Of a stretch of 64,000 bases of DNA, positions 11,772 through 26,700 are shown in pieces. Origin of the DNA: Ciona savignyi (Eukaryota; Chordata; Ascidiacea; Phlebobranchia; Cionidae). Position 1 is the stretch's first letter; every line of letters begins with the position of its first letter. The notes beneath the pieces are model-generated. The model did not search any database. It was not told where the DNA came from and saw nothing but the letters and a program-made list of their open reading frames with translations. The DNA lies in NCBI GenBank assembly GCA_000149265.1, contig CH002813.1, forward strand, positions 240,123 through 304,122, read 5' to 3'. The position numbers and the translations under genes are program-made.

Positions 11772-14700
11772 ATGTTCGACGGATCGTTGACACCTCCGCT
11801 GTCTGATATATCTGATTGTGATGCGGAGGCCGCAGACAATGGGGATGTCCGGCGGGAGAATTCCCCAGTTCTTGCGGCAAAACGACCGAAGAAATCAAAC
11901 AAAATTTTAAAGCGAAAATTAAGTTTGGACGAATGCACAATAATCAGTCCAAGGTATTTAATAGAACGATATAATGTTGAGCCTTGAGCCAGACTATTAA
12001 ACATCCAAGATTTGGGCAAGATCTTATAAAAAAAAGCAAAAATTTCATATGCATTCATGATTCATAACATTTTAATTATTTGTTAGACATACTTTTACTT
12101 TTTCCATAACCTAAAGTTGGCATGTGCTTTGGGTATTTGGTGAATGCTAATGCCCTGTTGTGAACAACTACTAGTAGGCAAAGCGCCAGTTACTGTATTA
12201 AAATTTGAAGGTTAATATCACCACAGCCAAGTTGTTTAGAAAATACTCGTGTTTCATTTCAGCTTTGTGGAAGCAGTAAATGTTATTAAACACCAAAATT
12301 CGTCTAAATACTGATCCCACTTACCCACTGGTGTCATTCAGTTTCGATCATACAAGGCATTTACCGGACATTGCATGAACCCAGCAGATTAATGGCTTCT
12401 ATTAAATCAAAGAAACATAGGTATCATATACAACATACTGCAATAGCAACCCGACGCGTGGGTGCGAGGTGATCTAACGATTGCCCGTGTGTTAACCCGC
12501 TTGGTGTCCCATTCACGGGGATAAACATGAATATATCTCATTCTATCCTATTCCATCAACGATTGTTAAATGCCTTCAATTCAAAAACCGCTGATAAATC
12601 TATTTTACAGAACTAATGAAACTGAGTGCTATTGTATGATTTCCGATTTACAATTCCTTACTGATATCTTTTACAGCGGTAAGTTGTGTTTATGTGTATT
12701 GTGGTGTGCAGTGCTGTGGTTAGTCGTGTGTTATTCCACTGAAATAATATGCATGCAATCAAAAAGAAAATGCATTCTAATCACTGTCACTGGGATTTTA
12801 TTTGTTTCTAAATCTTTCTTTCATGTGAAAGTGTACCGATTATGTACCATGGATGTAGTTTATTGATATTGACAGGTGTATTTCTTGCCTATTTACAGTA
12901 AAGATCTTTGCAGCTACTGTACATAGCAAAGCAATTCCATCATGTCCTAACAGATATGCATAGTTGTAACATGATGAATATTTTACTTTCATTCATGTGA
13001 TTATTTAAGCGATCACCGAAACTACTTATTCAGCTTTTGTATATTTCAGCCAGCAATTTCATTCTTTATTTGGAACATAAAGCAATTGAATCTAATAAAA
13101 TACACCCTGGTTTCAAATGCTCCGATCAGGATATTAAACCAGTGTTCAGAATTCTGGACAGTTTTATTAAAAAGTTTGATGGAGTCAATTATAAAGGTAA
13201 GCTGCTATAACACCAACAAAGCAATAAACAATAAAATTGTAAAATAAAGGGGGTGAGGGGACTGCTATTTATGCGTTTTGTCCCTTGGTGACAAAGACTA
13301 CTCGCAGGTTTAGTTACGGTACTTTTGTTAAACTATAAAAAATTATAAAAATGTGTTTTGTTTAGATTTTACCAGGTACAGGATTGCATGCTGTTTACAA
13401 TATGTTATACATTTCAATGCAATATCAATTAAACACTTTAATCAGAATATACCAATCAGATTTAAAACTTGTAACAGATAATATTGTGCCGCTTCAACGT
13501 TTTTAATTTGTTAATCTTATTCTTAGCCGTACTTCCTTTTTTTTTAGACCAAGCTTGTCATTTGATTGAAAAGTTAGATGTTTTATGTGGGGAGGTTGCA
13601 CTAGTGGCTGATATCGGGCCAAAACACATGCATCGATTGCTGAGTTCGAAATTTCGACTCTCAGGTGGGATTTAAATCAGTTTCTGATTTACATAAACCC
13701 ATAACTGGGTCTGAGTGTGTCTGCCGCCTGATTTTAAAACATTTAGTTTTGTTATTTTAATAATGACGACAAATATGTCTAGTCAGCTAACGGTTGCCAC
13801 CCAGACTCTAAGGGGGTGAGTTAAACAAGCCACTAGCTACTGGAGTACAAACTTTGGTGAAACTTTGCGAACATGCCTAAATCCAGTGGTTTTATGGGAT
13901 CGAACAAAAACTGTAGCGATCTAATGTCATTTACACCTTACAATATCTCGGGCAACTGAATTATTGCCTTAGGGTAATCTGATGTTTGTTCGTGTTCACT
14001 ATTTTCATTGTCCAATCCCCTTGAACAAGAATTAGAAACCAAAGTACAATGTTGTGTTTGCAGTTGAAGAAAGAAACCTGCATGAATGTGGGTCACACGA
14101 ACTCGTAAGTTGGATTCATTGTTTCTGTGATGTGAATATGTACGCGTTGAAAGTAACTCGTGTGGCCAAAGAGAAATGCGCCCAACTAAACATTATTGAG
14201 GTAAGTAGGAAGGAGATTTGAACTTCAAGAATTCAACTTTAGTGACATGGCACTGGTATCCATTTTCGGGAATGCTGGATGATAGATAGAATTATTGTGA
14301 AAGTAAGTGGTGTGTGATACGTATCATTAAGAATTTGGCTTAAGAGATTAAGACCTAATGTACAACATAATTAGCCAACAACTTTCATAAGAGAAGTAGC
14401 CTCTGATATTATTCTGCCATTTGGTATAAACCCAAATGTAAAAAGGGATTGGTTAATAATCCACACCCGTATCTCTATGTAATGTATATAGAATTGTAAT
14501 ACAAGTGTCACAGCATGCAATAAGCATAAATGTAATTTGTCTAGATCAACAGAAATCATTCTTTTCGTTGATAAAGTAATTTGTGTCTTTGGTTATTGGG
14601 TAGTTGTGTTCTTTTCAATAATCGAGAAATGATTAAATAAACAGTTATTAACCTTTTAATATGGTAAAAATGAACAGCACAGAATTATTTAGGGATAAAG

Positions 14701-17700
14701 TAATTCTAGTGTTGAATATGACAGGGTACTTGCTTGATTGAGAGTTCAAACACTAGGCCCAGGTCCATTAAGTACCCACGGACACATCGACTAGTTTAGG
14801 AATGTTTTCAGTCCCACAACCCTTCGTCTGACAATCTAACACTAGAAAATCTTTCGTTCAGAAAATGTTTTAATTTTATTCCCAATTCCATCACAGATCC
14901 TTCACTCCAGTGGAATGGCAGTCAATGATGATCATGACCTTCTGACACGAACTTGCAGCAGAATTCTACATCAACTATTTTACATGGTTTCCCAGGCCTA
15001 TACTCACTTAAAACACAAATGTATGTGACATTTTCTACAAATTTTTCTCAAACAGGATATAGATAAAAGGATTAAAATAATTGCTTTATAAGGCGTTGCA
15101 TTATCATAATGTTGCTGTTACATTGCTTAAAGGGGAACTGAAGTCAATTTTAAGAATATCTTAATAAATGGAAAACAATACGCTGATTTCAAAAATCAAA
15201 TCAGTTTCTTCCAATATTTTTTTGTTAAAGAGTTATGAGCAAATATGCATTTTATTTTATGTTAGGGGATTTCCCGTATTACGTCACTGACGTTGTTGAG
15301 ATTTCGTGCCTATATGCGTTGTATACAATCATGTGCCAGTTTAGAGGTGAATTAGTAACATAAGCGCCTGCAGGAGCGTTGTATTTTCGTTTTTTTATGG
15401 AGACTTAGCATAACACTTGTCATATAGCCTAACTGAACCAATGTACCCGCGTGACAGCTTACCTTAAGCGCGCTCATTCAGGCCTGCACGGTCCTGGACC
15501 TAAGCTGAATGCTGAGGTATACAGGTCTCGTATTTAAATGACTTTAGAATAATAAGTCTTAGCAATTTATATCATAAATCATAGAAGTGAAAACAGAACA
15601 AGAAAACTAGAACAGGAGGCAGTAAACTGTAACTGCCAGCAATTTATAGAAATAGACCAGCCATCAATCAAAGATCAGACTATGCGGTGGGAACAGCCTA
15701 TTTCTTTCATGATTGTTGCTTTTCAATATATAGCCATAATCTGCAACGTAGACTAGCAATGTTGTTATTAACCCCTAGGCTACAAACTGAGAGTGTGAGA
15801 GATTTGGTATACATATGCATAGAAGTTTTAACAAATTTCTTTTGTTTTCTTCATTTCTAGAGTAAATTTAAGTTAATGTTGTAACACTAAAATGGATGAC
15901 AGTTTTCAACATTCTGGCATGGATGAAAGAAGTTTTATTGTACACAATAAAACAACACAAATTTAGTCATGTGCATTTGAACCAAGGAAAACGTCTGAAA
16001 GTATCTTTGAAGATGAAAGCCCCATAGAAGAAAATGTTTATTTAGAAACATTACCTATTAAACATGACTTGGTGCCCGTTGCAAAAACTGTATTCTTATG
16101 GCACACACCGCAAAGAAATGTTTATGCTGCATGAATGTACATGCATTTGTGCACAAAATAATGCCAGACTGGACTTGCATTACTAAAAGCCCTTATTTTT
16201 CAATTATCTGCTTGCATAAAGAAGTTCTTGAAGTTGGTTGATCACTATGTTTAAAATCATAATCAGAAAAATTCAAAATTGTTGGAACTGTATTTTTACA
16301 CCAAGTGGTTTGTTTTCATCATCTTGGCTACTCCATTGGAGTCAAATACAATTTTACTATGATAATCCTTGTCACAAATATGTGCACTACACACTGCGGT
16401 TCTTTTTCCAGGTAGTTTAGAACGCTTGCATTGTTGTATCCATTGCTTCAACCGTTTTTTGTCGTTGTGAGGAAATCGATGAAAGAGCACAGGTGGATTG
16501 GAATTTCGTGTGCTGTAATAGGAATTTGTACATCCTGGAGCAAAACAATATGCTCCAATCACTCTTCCTTCCTTCTCAGTGGCTTAACTTTAGGCATTTT
16601 ACAATATCTAATAAAAAGAACTAAATTAGAAATGTAGTATATTCTTATTAACTTATTTGGGTAGTTAAGTAAAGATCTATTATATATATTCTTCACTTAC
16701 TTATCTGAGTGCTTGCTGTGTACTTATTGTCAGACTACACATCAGCTACTCAACTGTGGATTAACTGGTTTTTGCAATAAGTGGTATTCTCAACCAGTAG
16801 GCTAATGCTCAGTTTCAATAACAGCAGACATTAAATGCACCACATACACAACAGCAAAACNNNNNNNNNNNNNNNNNNNNNNNNNNNNNNNNNNNNNNNN
16901 NNNNNNNNNNNNNNNNNNNNNNNNNNNNNNNNNNNNNNNNNNNNNNNNNNNNNNNNNNNNNNNNNNNNNNNNNNNNNNNNNNNNNNNNNNNNNNNNNNNN
17001 NNNNNNNNNNNNNNNNNNNNNNNNNNNNNNNNNNNNNNNNNNNNNNNNNNNNNNNNNNNNNNNNNNNNNNNNNNNNNNNNNNNNNNNNNNNNNNNNNNNN
17101 NNNNNNNNNNNNNNNNNNNNNNNNNNNNNNNNNNNNNNNNNNNNNNNNNNNNNNNNNNNNNNNNNNNNNNNNNNNNNNNNNNNNNNNNNNNNNNNNNNNN
17201 NNNNNNNNNNNNNNNNNNNNNNNNNNNNNNNNNNNNNNNNNNNNNNNNNNNNNNNNNNNNNNNNNNNNNNNNNNNNNNNNNNNNNNNNNNNNNNNNNNNN
17301 NNNNNNNNNNNNNNNNNNNNNNNNNNNNNNNNNNNNNNNNNNNNNNNNNNNNNNNNNNNNNNNNNNNNNNNNNNNNNNNNNNNNNNNNNNNNNNNNNNNN
17401 NNNNNNNNNNNNNNNNNNNNNNNNNNNNNNNNNNNNNNNNNNNNNNNNNNNNNNNNNNNNNNNNNNNNNNNNNNNNNNNNNNNNNNNNNNNNNNNNNNNN
17501 NNNNNNNNNNNNNNNNNNNNNNNNNNNNNNNNNNNNNNNNNNNNNNNNNNNNNNNNNNNNNNNNNNNNNNNNNNNNNNNNNATTTATGATATAAATTGCT
17601 AAGACTTATTATTCTAAAGTCATTTAAATACGAGACCTGTATACCTCAGCATTCAGCTTAGGTCCAGGACCGTGCAGGCCTTAATGACCGCGCTTAAAGT

Positions 17701-20700
17701 AAGCTGTCACCATGTACATTGGTCCAGTAAGGCTATATGACAAGTGTTATGCTAAGTCTCCATAATAAAAACGAAAATACAACGCTCCTGCAGGCGCTTC
17801 TGTTACTAATTCACCTCTAAACTGACACATGATTGTATACAATGCATATAGGCACGAAATCTCAACAACGTCAGTGACGTAATACGGGAAATCCCCTAAC
17901 ATAAAATGAAATACAAATTTGCTCATAACTCTTTAACCAAAAAATATTGGAAGAAACTGATTTGATTTTTGAAATCAGCGTATTTTTTTCCATTTATTAA
18001 GATATTCTTAAAATTGACTTCAGTTCCCCCTTTGTAATGCAATGCATTGGTGTAGCGGTATTATATTTTTAGTCCTCTATTTTCTTGGTATTAAAAATGA
18101 TTAAAAATACTTAATAATTTTGTTGCCAACAGGTCAGAATTCGGTGCAAAAAGTGCTAAAGTACTCACCATTAGCATGCAAATGTTTCAATGATCTCATG
18201 GAGTTGTGCTTTAATAGCTGCCAGGAACATGGGTATTGGGGAATCTTGACCAACATTTTCGTTCAGACATTGCAAAATGGTAAAGCCATGAAACGTGGTG
18301 ACTCAGCACTTACGCATATCCCTCATTTCGCGGATTCCACTGATGCTGTGTCATGCTTTTGGTGGTGGTTAGTAAACATGGTACGATATTTATTTATTTT
18401 TACAACATTTCAAATAATTACCTTCATTTTAATATCACCAGCAATTTTGGTCAAACAAATGGATAATTGCACTTGATAGTTTTCGCTTTATATTATTTTT
18501 CTTAAATGAAATTTAACCCCATGTTCTTTGTTTGCACATTGAAAATAAATTCTTATTTACAAATTTTAGTTTCATTTAAATTAAAATCCTTTAAATCGCA
18601 CACTTAGGTTTTCGCACCCATCACCTGCAACCTTAGTCCGACAGATTAGTCTTGTGGTTAAGTGTGTTGCCTTTTAGCCAAAGAGTAAATTGGTCTCCAG
18701 CTATTAGATTGTGTCCTTGGGCAAGGCACTTAACGGACATTGTATGAACCCAGTGAAATGATAGGTTCTACTAAATTGGAGGAACATCTCAATCATACAC
18801 AACACACTGAAATAGTCTGGTAACCTTACAGTGGGTGCAAGGTAATCCAATAGATGCTCATATGTTAACCCCCTTGGTTTTTCCATTCATGCGGTTAAAC
18901 AAACATGAATATCCGAACCTGCATTACCTCCATTTATATGAAATGTAAAATTATTTTTAGCCATTTTCTGCTGAGTCATCATCGTTCCATGTATTGATGA
19001 CTCGGCTATTGAGGATCTCATGTGTCAGCTCTGATGAGGAATTCACCATCCACCTCCTGTGCTACAAAGAGATAATAAGGAAGAGCAAATCCTTAACATG
19101 GACCTCCGTCGAAACCACCCCCTTTCTCTTACTGTGGCAGCATTTCTGTAAAAATTTAAACAACAACTTCAACAAACAAACAGGTGATTGTTCTACTTGC
19201 AAATGGAGCATTCCGTCCAAATTGTTGATCTAAATGTTTGAATCGATGTTAGGCAACCATCTGACAATCTATAAACAGGATTTGATTAAAGCTTATCAGG
19301 AATGTCAGCTGACTTGGTCAAGGTCCGTTCTTGCCTTTGTGGTGTTGTAAAGCACCCACTTGTCAGTTAAAGGTTCACTTTATGTTGTCCCACTAACATA
19401 AGGCTGGCTGATAAGGCAAACAATTTGAGTCTATGAAGAATAAACATTAAATCATTTTCAAAATTACAAGAATTGTAATTTTAATCTAGTTTTGTTCTGA
19501 AATGTCAAAAAAGTAGCATTGAACTAAACTTTAAACGCCTCAATGTTGACTACAGTTTTCAGAAGTTTCTGTTTTGGTTAAATTTTTGTTTCAAGGTTTG
19601 AATAAAAACACAAATAATATAAAGAAAATGAGAAAAATGATTATTCTTACAATGAAAAGCTATTTGTTATCGTGGATATTTATTGACATCATCAACAGAA
19701 CAATTAAAAACTTTTTGGGGTTTTTAAATATATATTAATTATCTTGAAACTGATATCATATTTATATCACTTAAGTGAGCCGAGTATGCTAAATTTTCAT
19801 TTATAAATAATTTAAATATATATTTAAAAATATTTATTTTTTAACCCGACCGTAGGCCCGAGGTGATGTGACGATTGCTTTTGTTTTTAAAGGAATAAAC
19901 ATAATTATCCTATCCTGTCCTATTCAATTCATATTATTCGATTTCATATACGTTAAATAGTTATATAAAAAATTTCATATACGTCAATAGATATATTGCC
20001 ACTTATATTTCCAATCCACCCAGGTATCAAGCAGTTCACATTGAAAACCGTCTCCTCTATCGAATTGATTTCTTCCATTCGAAATTTAAGGAAACTCCAC
20101 CTCACCAACCCTGTCCTCCCAAACAGTAGTTTCCATGGTTTCCTTGCCTTGTTTGATTGTGGAATGCAATTAAATGATGGGGCTTTATGGTCTGCAGTAA
20201 AGGAAAGGTATGGGCTTTAGTAATTAGGGATATTATCTTTGTGAATGGGTAAATGCCCATTGGGTTACTGAAGCTATTGGTGTTTTTGTGCATGATTGTA
20301 GAACTCATTTATCCACTAGTTTCGACCTCACAATCCATTGTCTGTCTGTAGACCGTTGACTTTTTTCTAGTTTGAAGAACTCTATTATCACTAGGTCTAG
20401 CTCATTGGTCAGTTAAAAGAACGGAGGTTCACACGGTATCACACCCAGCCATTAGTTAGTTGGCTGTGTCCTTGGGCAAGGAATTTAAAGATCATGAACC
20501 CAGTGGATTAATAGGTTGAACTAAAACTAAAGCAATGTTTTAATCATTAATATAACTATAGTAACTTAGATTACTAGCTTATGGACACAAGGACAGTTTA
20601 TAAGGATGTATTTCTGAAACAATAGACGGAATAGGAATTCCACTGAATCTAACTTACATCTGAAGGTTCCTGGCTTGTCTGGAGTCTGGTGGTATGGACA

Positions 20701-23700
20701 GATTGGACTTAACAGGCGTCACCAATTTCTTTTCAATTTGCATAGCAATTGCTGCCAGGTGTTCAGCCTCCAATATCGTTGAATTCATCTCTGAGTTCAT
20801 CAAGTTGTTCAACCAATGCTCAATCGCTCGATCGGATTACGCAAAACAAATTGCTGCTGTCACAGGTAAAGCATTGATTGCATGATATGCTTCATAACAC
20901 CAGGTCGTCACTAATACAGGATGCTCTTTTTATTTTGACTGTTTAGCTCAGTGGTTTAGTGCATCGCTTTTCAGTCGCAGGGTTGTAGGTTAGAAACTGG
21001 TCGCCAGCTTGTCATTTGTGTCCTTGGCAAGGCACTTAGCGCACATTGCCTAAACTCAAATGATGGGTTCTGTCAAATTTAAGGCCTGAATATGCTTTTT
21101 AAATGTGGAATTTTCTTGCTGGGTGGCCAATACACTGTTTTCCAAACGGTGAAACATACATTTTTACCTAAAATGGACAGAGGTTTTAAACCGGGGTAAA
21201 CTATTATAATGGTGGTTTGTACCTTTAGCCTTACCTCTCTTTGGTGTGAGCGGTAGTGTTAGGGGAATTCCCAGAAGCCCCAAGTTTAATATTACATCAA
21301 AAAAGTTTACTCTTTACTCTCAGGTTTGTTTTCTTTAATGCATTTGCTGTGTGAGATAAAGGTTTCGTTCAATGAACTCTCCAGCAAAGTTTGCAAACTC
21401 TTCACCCAAGTCTGCAGGTGGGGCTAAATATCAAGTTTCGATTTTACCTCAATTACGTCGTCAATTGTTCGAACCACTTAAAATGGACCTGTTGCACCTG
21501 TAATTCTATTTGTGTGATGTTAAATTTAGCTACAATTGAATCGCATGAGTGTGATAGAAGTTTAAACGACCACATTTCAAGATTCAATAAATTCCAATAA
21601 TATTTACCGAACCAGTGAAACAATTTATTTCTGAGGTTTTAATTAGATTATTTGCCATAATTGCTCATAAATTCACTGCCACAAAAATGCATTTGTTTAC
21701 AGAGTATTCCAAACTAAAACCTTGTGTTTTTGCTTTTTTAATTTCACGATCTTTAGGTTGTTGTCTGAGAAAAGTATAAAGACAGAACACAGACATTCAC
21801 TTCTCAGTGTGTTCCACACTTACCTTCAATCTGCTGCTCAACTCTTCCAAGCTTCAAGTGAATTAAACCTTGGTCAAGTAAGTATGTGCCTAATAGTGGT
21901 AGTGTTTGAGTGGGTGACCAGTCAACTGAACCCCTTACAACTGAACCCCTTACAACTGAGCCCCTACAACTGAACCCCTTACAACTGAACCCCTTACAAC
22001 TGAGCCCCTACAACTGAACCCCTTTACAACTGAACCCCTTTTAACAGAACCCTTTTAACTGAAAAGAGGGTTCAGTTGTAAAGAGGTTCAATTGAAATGG
22101 GTTCAGCTATAAAGGGGTTCAGTTTAAAGGGGTTCAGTTAAAAGGAGTTCAGTTGTTAGGGGCTTAATTGTAGGGGTTCAGTTGTAAAGGGTTCAGTTGT
22201 AAGGGGTTCAGTTGTCATGGAACCGTTTGAGTGCTTTATTATATTTCCACATAATAAAACCAATTTTTTACATATTCGCACAAGAAAAAGTCTAAACGAC
22301 ATTAATTAATTATCGGCCAAAAATCCATCAAATTTTGGGAAAATAACAATTTACTGGCATGGGCAAGCTCACACAAGTAACGCAAGTAATGGGAGTAAAC
22401 ATAGCTCGCAACAGTGGTTTGTATTGACGTAACTAATTAAATCTGGTATTCTAACAATCTCACATTATGATGTAATACACACTCCAGTATTCGGACGTGC
22501 CATGTGTATAATAAAAACGGTATGCGTCAGTTGAACAGAAAACAGTTGCGGTAAATTTACCCCCACAGTGTGTGTCACATGAGTTATCACGCTAGTATTA
22601 CTTGTGCATTACTCGCACAGATTTTTGGCCCTGAATTTCCATTAGTTATTCCATATAAATACATAGTCTTATCAGCTTATCTGTATTCATATACATATAC
22701 AGATATATTTATTTATAATGTTCAGATGTAAAGGTAGGTAAGAATACCATTGAAATAAGTTTCGAAAAAGGTTGTTTATTATTTGGTAGTTGGTTAGCCT
22801 TGCAGTACATAATGCCATAACCAGACAGTTCACGGTTCAAAACCTGCTACTAGATTTTTTTTGGATTAAAAATAAAACTTAGGTAGAAACTGCCTGAAAT
22901 CAGTAGAATGATGGGTTCTAGTTCTACCAAACAAAACCCACTGCAATGGCTCCATACACGTCAGGAAGCGCGAGATGATCTTACAACTACTTGTGTTATA
23001 TCGCTTTATGCATTTTATATCCCAAAAGTAAACACAAGTCACTTTCATTTACATTATAAATTATCCTACATGTCAGAAGGTTTTTACAAAATCTCTACGA
23101 TTTCTGGTCCAATGTTGTAAATTTGTCTCAAACAAACAGGTTGCAATATTTCCGGCACATTCTATGAATTCTGTGTTAGAACGAGCGAAACCTTCAGAGA
23201 TTTCGTCCATTCTCCCCCATATAGCAGATATATTTTCATGTTTAAGGTGAATTTATGGTGAATATGTGTTAAGAAGCTATTTTAAACTAATGTACTTTTT
23301 TACAGTCACATTCCTGCTAAAATCTATTTTTTAAGGATCCCAAGTCAAACTATTGTTCTCTAAGTTATTTTCTCTCGAGGCCAACTTTCTTGAACAAATT
23401 TATTTTTTTTAAAGCTTAAATATCGCAGAAAAATGTCGACGTTCACAGTTGAATGCTCCAAACTGTGCCACCACCTTACCCCTGACATTCTATCGTGCCT
23501 CAAGAAACAAATAGCTTCAATTGATGGACCGATGGACATCTATGTTGATAATCTGCATGTGCTGATGGCCGATATTGTCATGGTTACCTTGATGATGTAA
23601 GCATACTCTAATGGTTGTTTAGGTATAATTACTTGCAATGTTACCACAGAAGGTGTAAGAAGAATTTAAACCAGCAATTAATAGGATTGCCCTTGTGCTT

Positions 23701-26700
23701 TGTGACCACCATAGGGTAAGCATAGCTTTCACAGTGTGTTGTATGTGTCTAGAAGTGTGTTGTATATGTTTTTTTCAGTTTTAGTAGAACCCATTCATCC
23801 ACTGCATATATGAATTGTCTGTTAAGTGCTATTTCCAAGAACACAACAGACTGGCTATAGGCTGGTTTCGGTGGCATGACCATAATGACGCGTGTCTCCA
23901 TTTGGTCTTTTCCATTATGATATTTAATAAATCTCCACATTTTAACGAACTCGTTTCAATATTTCATACAAAACCCTCCAGAAACAACGATAGCGGTGTT
24001 TCCCCCGCGATGCTCAACTTGTGGGGATACTTTGCGAGCGAAGGAAGAGTCGACGTGCGCATCCGATGTCGCTTCCTCATCTCGATCCTTGGAGAACCCA
24101 ACATCCGATCCGCGCTTCACGAGGAGCACACCGCATCACACGGGAACAATGGGAGGTCCATCCTCAATGACGCAGCATTGCAGGGTTGGATGAAATGCAA
24201 CTTGATGTCGTGTGTGATCGGGAATAATATGATGGAAACTCTGCACAGGTCAGTCATCGACCGTACACGAATGAGACGTACGGGTATTCTTGAAATGTGA
24301 ATAACTCTCAAATAGACTTGAACATTTAGTAATGTATTTTCTTTGCTAGTTTATTAATACAAAACATATTTTGCGCTAATTTATTAATACAATATATGGC
24401 TGGATATGTGTTTGATGAAATACTTGTGATTTTTAGTTATAATCAATAAACGACTATACTAACTGAATATAAAGAATCTTTTTGAAATTCATTATGTTCG
24501 ATTCAAGGTAGATGAACTCACTTTACTTTGGTGGAATCTTAAAACAAATCCGAATCACTTTTGATTTGAATTAAGCTATTCAAACTAGCATTACTAGTGC
24601 GAGAAATATATAATGCTGAGTTACATTGCCTTATCAAGCTGCTTTGTTTGCAGTTACATTGCCCAGCTGGAACCAGTTAGACTGGTGGTTGGCGACATAA
24701 CCGAGAAATTCACTTTTCATCTTTTTCTTGAAGCATTGGCTGATAAGCATAGGAAGTTCTCAGGTGGAGTTATGTTGGATTCCTATTCTTTTACTAATTG
24801 TTAAAACTTGTCGGTTTTGTCCTTGGTCATGTCACTTAGCGGTCACCACCTGAAGTCAGTGGATTAATGGGGTCAGATATGTCTTAATCATAACAATTAA
24901 TGTGGATTGATGGGTTTTACCAAATTAAAGAAACGTCTCAATCATACATAACATTACTGCAATAGCTTTGGTAACCTTACAGTGGATGTGAGGTGATTTA
25001 ATGATTACCCATGTGATAGCACTTATTACTTGTGTGATAACGCTCCATGGGTTTTATCATCCATGGGAGCAAGAGTATCCTAAAAAAATTCAATAATTTT
25101 CCAGAATTTCCTGGAACGTGTCCGATGGTCGTCCATGTCGACTCGATGGTTCAGCTCGGTGGTGGACAGTGCCATTCATGAAATGAGGTCAACCGAACCA
25201 AACATCGTGTCTTCCATCTACCACACCACGGGTGACATCGTGCTCCACTGCTGCCATATGCTCTTCACCCCGGTACCATCCAACCTTCCAACTTGAACTT
25301 CCATGTAATGGATCTCATTGCAGGGGAAACCATGTCCTGTGAGCAAACTACTCGATAATATCGTCGCGGTGCAATATCTTCCCGAATCATCGTGCGCTAC
25401 CCCCACCCATGCACTCCGTACTTCAATACACAAGGTGGCAGCATGTACACTTTGTCTCTTCTGCATAAGTTGCGCTTCTTATTTTTAGATGTTTGCTGAA
25501 TTATTAGCAATCTATTTGGAATGGGATCAAGCTGTTTTTGTTTATTACTTTACCCCCACCATACTTCCGCAACTCTATGTCAAAACTTTCCTTGCCTTTT
25601 CTAATCCCCTTGGAATGCAATATCTATATTAACATACAGGTGACCGATCCAATATAATCAAATTAATTCGGAAAGTTCCGTATCAAAATAAACTAACAAC
25701 ATATAGACAATATATTACTTTTCATGTTGAGAAGTTTTGATTTTTTTTCATTTGAACGAAATAACTTTCCGGAAGGTATTAACATAAAAATTGATATTTT
25801 TGCATTGCATTTTGTATTTGTTCTACACCATTTTAACCTTTTCTTCCATTTCCCAGTTCATTCTAGGTGGACTTAAAGTTGGTCTGAATGTCAGTTACAT
25901 AAAAAGAACTTTGAAGCAAATATTGTTGTACTTTATCAACAAGTAAGAAATCAATCTATTCAACCACTTTAACTTTATGACATGACGATTGTGGCTGATT
26001 ATTTATTTTACATGGGCAAAGTTATGACACGGGCAATCATCTGAGTACCCTGTGCCTATCATCGAGTTATCAGAGCTAATGCAGTGTGTTGTGTATCATG
26101 GCGTCATTGGTGCATTTTATGTTCAATCCATTTAACCACTAAGATTTAATGACATGGTGATTGTGGCTGGTTATTCAACTGATTGATGTGTCCTCTCCAG
26201 GTGGCCAATATCGGACGAGAAAAACACAAATCATCCATTTCTACAAGTTCTACATCACCCCACCGCTACCACCACTATGCAGGATGATATGTTGGGTCTT
26301 CTCCTTGAGTCCAGCGACGACAATCAGAACGACAAGCTTGCCATGGTAATCATCAGCTGAGTGGTGGTGGGATCGAAACCACCCTCAAGGTGGTCGGTGG
26401 AATGCGCGGCCACCCTGTTTTGCCATGTCTTCATGGATAGAATAGGATATTCATGTTTATCCCTGTGAATGAGAAAACCAAGGGAGTTAACACACAGGCA
26501 ATCGTCAAATAACCTTGTACCCACCGTCGGGTTAACGGAGCTTTTGCAGTGTGTTGTATAATTGAGACATTCTTTAATTTTGTAGAACCTATTAATCCAC
26601 TCGGTTTAGGCAGTAAGTGCCTTGCTCAAGGACACAATCAACTAGCAGCGACTAGTTACGAACCTGCAACCTTTCGGCTGAAACACGTCGCACTAAACCA

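Larger units (their letters stand above)
15129..18033. mobile_element. DNA transposon with about 450-bp terminal inverted repeats, THAP-coding, in MMS22L intron 6
   Basis: The sequence from AAGGGGAACTGAAGTC (15129) to 15579 returns as its reverse complement from 17582 to 18033. So the TIRs are about 450 bp long and nearly identical. The left flank reads TTAA next to the TIR; the right flank reads TTTGTAA, so a TTAA duplication (as in Kolobok or piggyBac) is possible but not proven. Inside are a THAP zinc-finger exon on the minus strand, decayed coding-like sequence on the plus strand, and a 721-base gap. THAP domains are the DNA-binding part of P-element and Kolobok transposases. The superfamily is not settled because the catalytic part is unseen. 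Confidence 0.8.

Noticed and set aside
12263..12315. Possible extra MMS22L exon after TTTCATTTCAG
   Set aside because: It reaches a stop without a good donor, and exons 1 and 2 as listed already join in phase without it.
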